Shown: one piece after another, positions 1 to 6,518 of the stretch
How the letters are laid out: each line of letters begins with the position of its first letter
Numbering within the stretch: the stretch's first letter is position 1
IMG/VR virus record: IMGVR_UViG_3300049846_000276
Coordinates: 1 to 20,230 of that record
Length of the DNA stretch: 20,230 nt
Direction: 5' to 3' (one strand)
Source: a virus
The notes under the pieces: model-generated
What the model saw: only the letters and a program-made list of their open reading frames with translations
Told to the model about the DNA's origin: nothing
Databases searched by the model: none
Translations under genes and position numbers: made by a program

Positions 1-36
1 GGCAGAGGCCGCCTCGAATTTATCCCAATCGCTCAT
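1..36 (-). CDS. 5' end of a leftward gene, cut by the window edge
   Basis: An ATG at 36 reading leftward opens a frame of 12 codons (MSDWDKFEAASA) that runs off the window. A GAGGT Shine-Dalgarno lies about ten bases upstream of the ATG. It diverges from the rightward early genes across the 37-213 control region, which is where a repressor or early regulator could sit. Too little is visible to name the product. The start is supported only by the ribosome site and the open frame. Confidence 0.5.
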   Translation of the reverse strand, partial: MSDWDKFEAASA

Positions 37-76
37 AGTGATGGTTACCTCATGGTTATGGTTAAGGGTGAGGACA

Positions 77-96
77 CTGTATCATCATCGGGACAG
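77..96. promoter_or_regulatory. Operator-like dyad (CTGTA-N10-GACAG)
   Basis: The two half-sites are separated by ten bases. This is the weakest of the family at the inner position (CTGTA instead of TGTC), but the outer CTGT/ACAG symmetry is intact. It contains the TATCAT -10-like hexamer at 80-85. Confidence 0.45.
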
Positions 97-122
97 GTGT
101 GCCATACAGTTTTGTCCAGAAT

Positions 123-142
123 GTGTCTCAGTAACGTGACAC
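123..142. promoter_or_regulatory. Operator-like dyad (GTGTC-N10-GACAC)
   Basis: Perfect five-base inverted half-sites GTGTC and GACAC, spaced by ten bases, lie in the divergent control region. The same half-sites and spacing recur on the integrase promoter and at 16948-16967. Confidence 0.6.
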
Positions 143-154
143 GTCATGGACTAC

Positions 155-174
155 CTGTCTGAATTCTGGCACAG
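155..174. promoter_or_regulatory. Operator-like dyad (CTGTC-N10-CACAG)
   Basis: Third dyad of the left cluster, with one mismatch in the right half (CACAG for GACAG). Its centre is 32 bases from the previous dyad and it ends 39 bases before the GTG start at 214, so it could overlap the transcription start of the rightward early genes. Confidence 0.45.
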
Positions 175-213
175 TTGGGGCTGGGCATACCGCCCTGCAA
201 ACAAGGAGAGACC

Positions 214-447
214 GTGAGAAATTTCAACGCCAAGAAACTCATCGACGATTGCGGTGGGATCAGGCGTGTCGCGACGATTCTCGGCAAGACGCGCACTGCG
301 CCCTACCGGATGATCGCCACTGGCCTGATGAACACCCGCCAGTTTGAAAAGCTCCTCGCTTCTAACCCTGACCTTAACTTGAACCATTACTTTGAGGAAG
401 CAAATGACAGCGCCGACCAAGCAAGACCTGAAACAAACGCTGTATGA
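214..447 (+). CDS. Small Cro-like helix-turn-helix protein
   Basis: A 77-residue protein whose N-terminal half (CGGIRRVATILGKTRTAPYR, from about residue 12) has the spacing of a Cro/CI-type helix-turn-helix. An Ala-Leu-Gly-type turn is followed by an Arg-Thr-Ala-Pro-Tyr recognition helix. Start chosen at GTG 214, preceded by AAGGAGAG; the longer frame from ATG 175 would run through the operator cluster and has no ribosome site. It is the first rightward gene after the divergent control region, and its end overlaps the primase gene by 44 bases. Position and fold suggest a lytic-side regulator like Cro, possibly binding the nearby dyads. That target is inference. Confidence 0.7.
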   Translation: MRNFNAKKLIDDCGGIRRVATILGKTRTAPYRMIATGLMNTRQFEKLLASNPDLNLNHYFEEANDSADQARPETNAV

Positions 448-2407
448 CGCAGCATCAATGGCGATTGAGAGGGGATGGACGGTCATCCCTCTCTCGATCT
501 CCAGCAAGAAGCCGCTCAACGAGTGGAAGAAATACCAGACCCAAGCGACTACCCAAGAAGAGGTAGACGACTGGTTTGAGAATGGAGCGCCTACCAAGGA
601 AGGTGGTCGCGTGGAAGTCTTCAACCTCGCCTTGGTGACGGGAGTCATCAGCGGGGTGCTCGTCTTGGATTGCGACAACCAAGCGGCTGTCGATTACGCC
701 AAGAAGAACGGAATGACTTCGCCCATCACGGTGAACACCACCCGTGGCAAGCACTTTTATTTTGCCCACCCGGGGCACGGCAAGCGCTTCGCCAACAAGG
801 TTGGCGGCGTGGCCCGAGACTGGCCCAAGGTCGAGGGCTTGGACTTCCGTGGCGACGGTGGCTATGTGGTCATGCCGCCATCCATCAAGCTCGACGAGAA
901 CGGTGTCGTCTCGCACCAGTATGAGTTCGACTGCGGCTACGAGACCTCTGTTGACGATCTGGGGGAATGGGTATGGGCTGGCAAGCCAACCGAGGTTGAG
1001 ACACAGCTTGACGGGGAGTTCAGCTTCGACGCCTTGAACCTGTCCGACTACCGTGTGGCGTCAGAGGCGGACTCCATGAGCGTCTACGAGCAAGCCGCGC
1101 AGAGGGTGGCGCACCTTGGTCGCAAGATGACCGACGGAGACGGCAGGAACAACTGGCTTGTCCGATTCGCGGGACAGAAGATCAGACAGGGCGTGGTTGG
1201 CGATGACTTGAGGGTGGTGTGCGAAGCCTTCATGGATGACTTCTTCGATCAGCATCTTGATCGACGCGAAGTAGAGGTCACCCTACGCAGCGCACAGGAG
1301 ATGGATCGCAGAAACTACCCCGAGGATTACGCAGAAGACGGTAGCCGACGCAAAAAAGAGTCACCCAAAAACGCAACTGGATCGCTGATCCCCATCTATT
1401 CAGACGCAGTCGACCGCCTTTTGGCGGAAATGAAGGACGAAGTCTACTGGTCAGACCCCATCATCCCCGCCGGAACCATCACCCAAATCGCAGGCTACAA
1501 CGGTCACGGCAAATCCTACTTCCTCTCAGCCATGCTCGCCGCCCTTGCTTCTGGGCACGAATGGTTTGGCCCGTACCAACTCGGGAAGCCAGCCAAGATT
1601 TTCTACATGGACTACGACAACCCGCGCCGCACGGTGCTGCGTCGTCTCAAAGAGTTCAACAAGATGTTTGGCGACACGGGCCACCACCTTGGTATCTGGT
1701 CTCCCACCTTGATTGCACCAGAGGATGGCGGCGAGATGAACCTGATGGAGGAGAGCGGTTTTCGCATGCTTGGTCAGTGGCTCGACGTGGTTCAGCCCGA
1801 CATTGTTGTGATCGACACCATCCGCAACGCATTCCGTGGTCTCGAAGAAGCATCAGCAAGTGAGTGGGCGAAGGTCAATCATGTCGCCAAGGCAATCCGC
1901 AACCGATACCAAGCCAGCGTGGTCATGGTGCACCACCGCAACAAACCGGGCGAAGCTGGGCTGGGGCGCGAGGCTGGCTCGACCGCGCAGTTGACCGACA
2001 TCGACACGCAGGTTTTTGTCACTCAGGTCTTCCGCGAGAAGAACGACGCCAAGTCAAAGGCCGGTCTGTGGGACGGCGACCTATCCGTGTATGCGATAGA
2101 CGGACGCGAGTTCACCCCATGGGGATACCTCGAAAAGCAAGCTGGTGACGACACCCGTCTCACCATGGTGACACAAATCACCTACGGAAAAGTCCGGCAG
2201 CAGACTGAGCTTCACGACACCCACTACATCGGCTGGGCCGAAAAGTTGGGCAGCAGCGAGAAGTTCATCGTCTCAACCAAATCCAAGAAGCAGCAGGCCA
2301 TGCACCTGCTCCACACCCAAGGCTCCACACCCGTGGAGATTTCAATGCGTATGAAAGTCCCGGCCTACGAAGTTCGTAGATGGCTGGGCATAAAGGAGAA
2401 CTCATGA
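404..2407 (+). CDS. Primase-helicase: prim-pol domain fused to AAA ATPase
   Basis: A 667-residue replication protein. The N-terminal archaeo-eukaryotic primase (bifunctional primase/polymerase, prim-pol) domain shows all three motifs: a metal-binding DxD (D89, D91 in LDCD), a GKHFYF histidine motif (H117), and LDFRGDGGYVVMPPS with D147. The C-terminal half is a RecA/AAA-type helicase domain of the RepA/AAA_25 kind, with Walker A GYNGHGKS (K370) and Walker B DIVVID (D471), followed by a VVMVHHRNK segment. The last about 30 residues resemble a helix-turn-helix (VEISMRMKVPAYEVRRWLG). It would prime and unwind phage DNA at the fork. Start at ATG 404 with GAGGAAG upstream; an earlier in-frame TTG at 392 is less likely. 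It ends in an ATGA overlap with the next gene. Confidence 0.9.
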   Translation: MTAPTKQDLKQTLYDAASMAIERGWTVIPLSISSKKPLNEWKKYQTQATTQEEVDDWFENGAPTKEGGRVEVFNLALVTGVISGVLVLDCDNQAAVDYAKKNGMTSPITVNTTRGKHFYFAHPGHGKRFANKVGGVARDWPKVEGLDFRGDGGYVVMPPSIKLDENGVVSHQYEFDCGYETSVDDLGEWVWAGKPTEVETQLDGEFSFDALNLSDYRVASEADSMSVYEQAAQRVAHLGRKMTDGDGRNNWLVRFAGQKIRQGVVGDDLRVVCEAFMDDFFDQHLDRREVEVTLRSAQEMDRRNYPEDYAEDGSRRKKESPKNATGSLIPIYSDAVDRLLAEMKDEVYWSDPIIPAGTITQIAGYNGHGKSYFLSAMLAALASGHEWFGPYQLGKPAKIFYMDYDNPRRTVLRRLKEFNKMFGDTGHHLGIWSPTLIAPEDGGEMNLMEESGFRMLGQWLDVVQPDIVVIDTIRNAFRGLEEASASEWAKVNHVAKAIRNRYQASVVMVHHRNKPGEAGLGREAGSTAQLTDIDTQVFVTQVFREKNDAKSKAGLWDGDLSVYAIDGREFTPWGYLEKQAGDDTRLTMVTQITYGKVRQQTELHDTHYIGWAEKLGSSEKFIVSTKSKKQQAMHLLHTQGSTPVEISMRMKVPAYEVRRWLGIKENS

Positions 2408-2742
2408 ACATCGGTCAATCACACATGGGCATTGGCGCTCAACTCGGCTCGACTCTGAACCCTACGCTTGGGCTTGGGCCTGAAGTCCCAAGACAAGAGT
2501 CGGCAACTGAAGACGAACTTGGTGGTCTCAGAAACCGTATTTCCACTCTCGAAGAAATGGTGTCTCAGGTGGAGATGCGTCTGCGACCCATCATGTCTCA
2601 GAACGAAGTGCCAGCTACTGGCAGGGTGTCGAAGGATGTGCGCGGGAACTCCATGTTGGTACTCAGCTTGAGGGAGAGCAACATGCAAATCGACATGCTC
2701 ATCACAAGGATGTGCCAAATCCGAGACAGGTTGGAGGTCTGA
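2404..2742 (+). CDS. Unknown protein with coiled-coil segment
   Basis: A 112-residue protein translated from ATG 2404, with AAGGAGA just upstream and an ATGA overlap with the primase stop, so it is very likely translationally coupled. Residues 1-35 are Gly/Ser/Pro-rich and probably flexible. From about residue 40 there are heptad-like stretches (LRNRISTLEEMVSQVEMRLR, then a second helix near the C terminus), consistent with an oligomerising coiled coil. No enzyme motif is visible. Its position between primase and further replication-region genes suggests an accessory early role. I do not recognise the family. Confidence 0.75.
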   Translation: MNIGQSHMGIGAQLGSTLNPTLGLGPEVPRQESATEDELGGLRNRISTLEEMVSQVEMRLRPIMSQNEVPATGRVSKDVRGNSMLVLSLRESNMQIDMLITRMCQIRDRLEV

Positions 2743-3110
2743 TGAAGACATTTCGTTTTGATGAGTGCGACTTCAAGCTGTTCAAGGAGTCCGTCGAGGA
2801 ACTCGTTGCGCTCTTCGGCTTGGTCGAGTGGAACCTCATGATTGTTCACGAGCAGATTGGCGGGAACGTGGTGGCTCAGACGCAGTACAACTCCGTCTCA
2901 AAGAACGCTTCGATCCGACTGACCGAGCAGTGCGAAGCCGACTTCGGAATAGAGGACGACGTCGAGAGGCTGGCGCTTCACGAGGTACTTCATCTGCTGG
3001 TCGCCGACTTCTGCGAGACGGCTGCCAAGCTGGGCGACACGCATCATGAACTGGTCGTTGGCGCAGAACACCAACTGATCGCTCGACTTATGAGGGGGTG
3101 GCAGAAATGA
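2742..3110 (+). CDS. Small HExxH protein, putative metallopeptidase-like
   Basis: A 122-residue protein with a clear zincin signature, HEVLH at residues 80-84, within a hydrophobic helix (LALHEVLHLLVADF). Acidic residues downstream (E103, E109) could supply the third ligand. N-terminal β-type segments (WNLMIVHEQIGGNVVAQT) precede the helix. The layout resembles small minimal-gluzincin proteins found in phage early regions, where substrates are usually unknown. Start at ATG 2742 with GGAGG upstream, overlapping the previous stop (TGATG). It is part of the tight primase operon. Whether it is an active peptidase is not shown. Confidence 0.75.
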   Translation: MKTFRFDECDFKLFKESVEELVALFGLVEWNLMIVHEQIGGNVVAQTQYNSVSKNASIRLTEQCEADFGIEDDVERLALHEVLHLLVADFCETAAKLGDTHHELVVGAEHQLIARLMRGWQK

Positions 3111-3439
3111 GACAGCAAGACATTTATGACTTCGCCGGGTGGCTGACAACCCGCCCCGGCGTAATGCCGGTTGGCTCAACATCCAACGCCGCGCCAATGG
3201 CAGAGGCGGTCAAGGAGTACATCGAGACGTACCCAGAGCGCTTCGATCCTGAAGGTGAGAACGAGTTCAACCCTGACTGGGACTTGGCAAATGACATGAG
3301 TGACGCGCTCGACTTGCTTGAGCGGTGCGAGACCGAGATGCGTTATGCGGGATGGAAGGAGGCGGTGACGGACAACGTGGCGAGGCAACAGGTCTACCGT
3401 GATGTCGAGGCTTTCGTGTCCAAGGAGGTCAAGCCCTAA
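3107..3439 (+). CDS. Unknown acidic protein, last gene of the primase operon
   Basis: A 110-residue acidic protein starting at ATG 3107, overlapping the previous stop as ATGA, with GAGGGGG upstream. A GTG nine bases earlier is in frame but too close to that ribosome site. The sequence looks helical, with a conserved-looking PERFDPEGENEFNPDWDLANDM patch in the middle (the Asn/Asp-rich loop is at about residues 44-64). No known domain is recognised. A strong hairpin terminator follows about 25 bases after the stop. Confidence 0.75.
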   Translation: MRQQDIYDFAGWLTTRPGVMPVGSTSNAAPMAEAVKEYIETYPERFDPEGENEFNPDWDLANDMSDALDLLERCETEMRYAGWKEAVTDNVARQQVYRDVEAFVSKEVKP

Positions 3440-3464
3440 AAGAACTACTACACTTATTACTGAA

Positions 3465-3490
3465 AAACCACCCGAAGGGTGGTTTCTATC
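3465..3490 (+). terminator. Terminator hairpin after the primase operon
   Basis: A perfect nine-base stem (AAACCACCC / GGGTGGTTT) closes a GAA loop at 3474-3476. The tail after it is only moderately T-rich. The hairpin is nested in a longer interrupted inverted repeat (AGAACTA near 3441 with TAGTTCT near 3502), so the folded element may span about 3440-3508. It lies between the stop at 3439 and the next start at 3513. Confidence 0.75.
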
Positions 3491-3512
3491 AGTGTGTTAG
3501 TTCTTAATAGGG

Positions 3513-3761
3513 ATGGTAGCGAGCGTGAAAGAATCTTGTCAAGAGCAGAATGCGACACAAGCTGGACAAAAGTTTAAGTGGTTCAAGTGCCTACGGTGTG
3601 CAAGGAATATCCGCACCTTTCTCACCGGCACTGCGGGCGGCAAGTATTGCGTCAGTTGCGGGGTCGGAATGGGGTTGAGGAAAGGAGTCGTGAATGACAA
3701 AGCCGAGGGTTCTCTCTCAGATGGAGAGAGCGTTCCTCCGGCAGGCCGTCGAGAACGGTGA
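3513..3761 (+). CDS. Small zinc-ribbon protein
   Basis: An 82-residue frame with two CxxC knuckles (C26-x2-C29 and C46-x2-C49) separated by 16 residues, the pattern of a zinc ribbon that binds nucleic acid or protein. Start at ATG 3513 directly after the hairpin, with only a weak AGGG ribosome site. Its last 68 bases overlap the start of the next gene in another frame, and that part of the protein (after about residue 60) looks like low-complexity filler. The zinc ribbon itself is convincing; the start and C terminus are less so. Confidence 0.55.
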   Translation: MVASVKESCQEQNATQAGQKFKWFKCLRCARNIRTFLTGTAGGKYCVSCGVGMGLRKGVVNDKAEGSLSDGESVPPAGRRER

Positions 3762-4017
3762 ACATTACACAAGCATGGCGACGTCACTTGGGGTGTGCGT
3801 CGACACGCTGAAACGAATATTACAAAGAGAGGGTCTGGCGGAGTTCGAGGGGGCAAAGTATGCCGTCTCAATGACGCGCTCGAACAAGAAGAACGTATGG
3901 GTTCGCCCGTGCATGAAGTGTAAGGACGACCGACCTCGTCCTAAGTGGCAATATTTCTGCGACAAATGCCGCTCTACACTTGACGACGATGACACGGAGT
4001 ACCGTTTATGGGACTAA
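3694..4017 (+). CDS. Helix-turn-helix plus zinc-ribbon DNA-binding protein
   Basis: A 107-residue protein with a homeodomain-like or Xre-like helix-turn-helix (about residues 25-46, MATSLGVCVDTLKRILQREG) followed by a C-terminal zinc ribbon (C73-x2-C76, C89-x2-C92). This architecture suits a small phage transcription regulator. Start at ATG 3694, preceded by GGAAAGGAG. It overlaps the previous frame by 68 bases and the following nuclease gene by 10 bases. A protein with the same architecture is encoded at 6519-6839 on the opposite strand, so the phage carries two HTH/zinc-ribbon proteins. Confidence 0.75.
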   Translation: MTKPRVLSQMERAFLRQAVENGEHYTSMATSLGVCVDTLKRILQREGLAEFEGAKYAVSMTRSNKKNVWVRPCMKCKDDRPRPKWQYFCDKCRSTLDDDDTEYRLWD

Positions 4018-4481
4018 GCCCGAAAGGCGCAAAAGCAAAAGGCGACGCTTACGAGCGCGAGATTGCCCACTACATGAATGATCGACTCTTCGGCGGTCGA
4101 GAGCAGGTCTACCGCGCTCCCCTCTCAGGCGGCGGTCGACAGTTCGTCTCAGGCGGCGGCAGCGCCGACCTCATTGGAACCCCAGAAGTCTGGGTCGAAG
4201 CCAAGCGAACAGAAAAATTCCAACCCTATGCCGCCATGGAGCAGGCCGAGACTGGCATCCGTGGCAAACGCGCACCAGAGAAACCCGTTGTAATATCGAG
4301 ACGTAGCAGAGTTGCGACAGGCGACAGCCTCGTGGTCATGCGTCTCGATGATTGGCTTGACCTATACGCCGCCCTGCTTTCGCAGGTCGGCTTCCGCATT
4401 GAGGAGAAACAACATGGCAACGAAACCAGCAAGCAAGTCGAAGATGGCTTGCAACAAACCACAGAAGACTCCGGGTCATAA
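4008..4481 (+). CDS. PDDEXK-family nuclease, Holliday-junction-resolvase-like
   Basis: A 157-residue protein whose first 110 residues form a PD-(D/E)XK nuclease core: an N-terminal helix with GDAYERE (E16/E18), the APLSGGG loop at 37-43, GSADL with D54, and VEAKR with E64 and K66. The D-x9-ExK spacing is that of archaeal Hjc/Hjr-like resolvases and related phage endonucleases. It would cut branched or recombining phage DNA. The tail after residue 135 is low-complexity and overlaps the next gene by 68 bases. ATG 4008 lies inside the previous gene's end without a strong ribosome site, so coupling is likely. Substrate is inferred from family only. Confidence 0.8.
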   Translation: MGLSPKGAKAKGDAYEREIAHYMNDRLFGGREQVYRAPLSGGGRQFVSGGGSADLIGTPEVWVEAKRTEKFQPYAAMEQAETGIRGKRAPEKPVVISRRSRVATGDSLVVMRLDDWLDLYAALLSQVGFRIEEKQHGNETSKQVEDGLQQTTEDSGS

Positions 4482-4689
4482 GACGAAGTCTCACGTCGTC
4501 AAGGCATGCAAAGATGGCAAAGAGAAAATTGTGCGCTTTGGTCAGCAAGGCGTTACCGGCGCAGGCAAGAACCCCAAGTCCGCAAAGGACAAGGCTCGAC
4601 GCAAGTCCTACTACGCCCGCCACAACGCACAAGACTCAAGCCCTGACATCTTCAGTGCCCGCTACTGGTCAAACAAAGTTAAATGGTGA
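4414..4689 (+). CDS. Conserved small basic phage protein (RHN...ARYW type)
   Basis: A 91-residue, Lys/Arg-rich protein. The second half carries a motif I recognise from small phage proteins of unknown function: VRFGQQGVTGAGKNPKS, then RRKSYYARHN, and the closing ARYWSNKVKW. The high charge and conserved Arg/His/Trp positions suggest nucleic-acid or capsid association, but no function is established to my knowledge. Start at ATG 4414 with GAGGAGAA seven bases upstream, inside the 3' end of the nuclease gene (68-base overlap). Confidence 0.8.
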   Translation: MATKPASKSKMACNKPQKTPGHKTKSHVVKACKDGKEKIVRFGQQGVTGAGKNPKSAKDKARRKSYYARHNAQDSSPDIFSARYWSNKVKW

Positions 4690-4694
4690 AGCCC

Positions 4695-4862
4695 ATGAAT
4701 GCACTCTGCTCAAGCTGTAAGTCCCCGAACATTTGCGCGTCGCTTGGTTGCGCCGCCAATGTGGTGAAGGCGGTCGTCAAGGTCGCGGTCATCAAAGAGA
4801 AGGTGATCCCCGTGGTCACCAAACGTCCCACCAAGAAGCCCGTGAAAGGAAAGCTCAAATGA
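4695..4862 (+). CDS. Small Cys-containing basic protein
   Basis: A 55-codon frame with an N-terminal four-cysteine cluster (C5, C8, C14, C19; CSSCKSPNIC then GC), which may bind a metal, followed by a Val/Lys-rich tail ending KKPVKGKLK. Start taken at ATG 4695, with GGTGA a few bases before it; an in-frame ATG at 4683 would add four residues. It begins just after the preceding stop and ends in an ATGA overlap with the next gene, so both edges fit a coupled operon. Confidence 0.6.
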   Translation: MNALCSSCKSPNICASLGCAANVVKAVVKVAVIKEKVIPVVTKRPTKKPVKGKLK

Positions 4863-4996
4863 AAAAGGAATACGGCGGCAAGGAGACCTACAAGTCCACC
4901 ACCGCAATGAAGAAGCACGAGAAAGCCGAGTCGCCTCGCAAGGAGCGCTCGGAAAAGATGTCGGAAAAGAAACCAGCGCCCAAGAAAAAGCGCTGA
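4859..4996 (+). CDS. Very small Lys-rich protein
   Basis: A 45-residue protein, about one third lysine, ending in PAPKKKR. Start at ATG 4859, overlapping the previous stop (ATGA), with AAAGGAAAG upstream. No fold is predicted; it is likely disordered and could neutralise nucleic acid. It closes the operon, with a terminator hairpin ten bases after its stop. Confidence 0.6.
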   Translation: MKKEYGGKETYKSTTAMKKHEKAESPRKERSEKMSEKKPAPKKKR

Positions 4997-5004
4997 CGTT
5001 TTGT

Positions 5005-5036
5005 CGGGTCACGCTCTCGCGTGGCCCGTTTGTCTT
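5005..5036 (+). terminator. Rho-independent terminator
   Basis: A ten-base stem (5005-5014 with 5019-5028, one G-U pair) closes a TCTC loop and is followed by TTTGTCTT. It ends the rightward operon 3513-4996. Confidence 0.8.
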
Positions 5037-5101
5037 ATAAAAACGAGGACGACGAACTATCTACTGCGCTCGCAAACTAGGCTCATCAAGGAGCAAGCCT
5101 A

Positions 5102-5608
5102 GTGGTAGAACTGATCGCCGCATTCTCAGCGCTCAATGCCGCCTTCAATGGCGTGAAGGCCGTTGTCAAGACGGGGCGCGAAGTCGAAGACGTCTTTAAG
5201 CAACTCACCAAGTGGGCAGAAGCTGTCGACGATCTCAATCATTGGCTCGGCAAAGACACCAAGCCCAGCATCTGGAAGCCCATCAAGTTCGACACCTCTG
5301 AGACGAAAGAGGCTTTCGACAAGATGGCTGCCAAACAAAAACTCGCCGACATGGAAAAAGAGATTTACCACATGTTCACATGGGGAGCACTCGGTCACCT
5401 TGGCATGTCGGGCTACCAAGAATTCCAACAACTCCGTCGCGACATCAAGTCGAGCCGTGAGAAGATGGTTCGCGATCAACTCAAGCGTCGTCAAGACCTC
5501 GTCGACACACTCGTTGAGTGGACTCTCGCCATCATCATTGGCGTCTCAGCGAGCATGGCGCTCTACTACTTCATCGCCTACATGCTCACCCAAAAAGGAA
5601 GTTGGTAG
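5102..5608 (+). CDS. Conserved phage protein with C-terminal membrane segment
   Basis: A 168-residue protein. The N terminus (VELIAAFSALNAAFNGVKAV) is a helix of the kind I associate with a family seen in aquatic phages; the middle is charged and helical, and residues 139-162 form one strong transmembrane segment. The short C-terminal tail (TQKGSW) follows it. A single-span, tail-anchored topology could fit a lysis or entry-related role, but this is inference. GTG 5102 is the start, with AAGGAG eight bases upstream. It is expressed after a terminator, so it probably has its own promoter in 5037-5087; I see only a TATAAA (5036-5041) without a clear -35. Its stop abuts the stop of the convergent gene at 5609. 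Confidence 0.75.
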   Translation: MVELIAAFSALNAAFNGVKAVVKTGREVEDVFKQLTKWAEAVDDLNHWLGKDTKPSIWKPIKFDTSETKEAFDKMAAKQKLADMEKEIYHMFTWGALGHLGMSGYQEFQQLRRDIKSSREKMVRDQLKRRQDLVDTLVEWTLAIIIGVSASMALYYFIAYMLTQKGSW

Positions 5609-6127
5609 TCAGTGCACCGCTGATGTCGGCCCACTGAACCAAGCCGGTGTCTGCCTGCCAACCCACTTCGCAAACCCAGCCTTCTCAATGCAGTAGTACC
5701 TGCGGTACGCATCAACCGCACTCCCATACTTGTAGCTATCGGGCATGCACAGCGGTGGCTCAACCCACTCCATCTGCTCACTAATGCTCGGCGGACACAA
5801 CATCAACGAGTCGTGGTACTTCATCGCCGCATGGAACTTCCCCGTCTTACCCGCATAGATCAACAACAATTCTTCCCAGCACGAGAACACCCAAGCATAC
5901 GGAATGATCCCTGTCTGCACCCACTTGGTCGCAGGATGATGCAAGTGTGACGGCTTCCAAAACTCGTTGTCCGTGATGTACTGCACGACCATCGGGTCTT
6001 TCTCTGCCTCTTTGTACCAAGCCGCCATCATCAACTGCGCATACTCCAAGATCATCTTGTACACATGCTTGTCGCAGTGCATGTGCGCCGCCGCTCTCGG
6101 GTCTTCATCCAAGTAGAACACGTTCAT
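5609..6127 (-). CDS. Conserved phage protein, CDKHVxKMILE family
   Basis: A 172-residue protein of a family I recognise from many phages but cannot assign a function. Diagnostic parts are the N-terminal MNVFYLDEDPRAAAHMHCDK followed by HVYKMILEYAQ, a central HPATKWV segment, and the C-terminal MPDSYKYGSAVDAYRRYY followed by a KAGFAKW...TPAWF ending. Conserved His/Cys/Asp residues in the first 25 positions could be catalytic or bind a metal. Start at ATG 6127 with AGGAGCG upstream; a longer frame to 6289 only overlaps the neighbouring gene. Its ATG overlaps the stop of the cell-wall hydrolase gene (ATGA), so the two are coupled. Confidence 0.8.
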   Translation of the reverse strand: MNVFYLDEDPRAAAHMHCDKHVYKMILEYAQLMMAAWYKEAEKDPMVVQYITDNEFWKPSHLHHPATKWVQTGIIPYAWVFSCWEELLLIYAGKTGKFHAAMKYHDSLMLCPPSISEQMEWVEPPLCMPDSYKYGSAVDAYRRYYCIEKAGFAKWVGRQTPAWFSGPTSAVH

Positions 6128-6516
6128 TGTTCGCTCCTGTAAAAAATGTGGTTGCCTATCTTCGCAGTCACCTGCACGTTGCCCCACTTTGGTTGCACCG
6201 TCTTCGCATGGAAGTGTGTCGCACCATTCGTTGGGTCGGTCAGCTTGCCATTGAACACAAGGCTTGCGATGTTCACCGAACTTCTCCAAGCATTCATGTC
6301 ATTCACAACAAGCCTGTCTTTCTCGCACATGAACGAGAACGCACACGTCGTCTTCACCCTGAAACGAACAACATCACAAACCGTCTTGGGATGCCTATCG
6401 TCCTTGACTCGATTCATCACCACCTTGGCTACTGCAACCTGCCCCACGAGCGGCTCACCTCTCGCCTCAAAGTAGACCGCAGTCGCCAAACAAATGATCG
6501 CTTCTGTCAACATCAT
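6124..6516 (-). CDS. Cell-wall hydrolase, SleB-like (endolysin candidate)
   Basis: A 130-residue single-domain protein of the SleB/Hydrolase_2 family: LATAVYFEARGEPLVGQVAVA with the likely catalytic Glu at 17, the VVMNRVKD helix, a CAFSF segment, then DPTNGATHFHA and a C-terminal AKIGNHIFYR. Members cleave glycan strands of peptidoglycan, so in a phage this is most likely the lysis enzyme or a virion-associated lysin. There is no signal peptide beyond the domain's own N-terminal helix, so export would need a holin or a similar route. ATG 6516 follows AAGGAG by five bases. It sits between an HTH regulator and the conserved gene at 5609-6127. Confidence 0.85.
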   Translation of the reverse strand: MMLTEAIICLATAVYFEARGEPLVGQVAVAKVVMNRVKDDRHPKTVCDVVRFRVKTTCAFSFMCEKDRLVVNDMNAWRSSVNIASLVFNGKLTDPTNGATHFHAKTVQPKWGNVQVTAKIGNHIFYRSEQ

Positions 6517-6518
6517 GA

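Larger units (their letters stand above)
37..213. promoter_or_regulatory. Divergent control region, probable operator cluster
   Basis: This 177-base gap separates a leftward gene (start at 36) from the rightward early genes (start at 214). It is dense in TGTC/GACA half-sites, and three pairs have the same 10-base spacing (77-96, 123-142, 155-174). Additional half-sites occur at 73-77 (GACAC) and 113-116 (TGTC). A TATCAT hexamer at 80-85, inside the first dyad, matches the -10 consensus at five of six positions, but I see no good -35 for it. I infer a repressor-controlled divergent promoter region, comparable in role to a phage immunity switch. Confidence 0.6.

Noticed and set aside
5036-5041. 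TATAAA as a promoter -10 for the gene at 5102
   Set aside because: No -35 at the right distance; the candidate position lies within the terminator stem.
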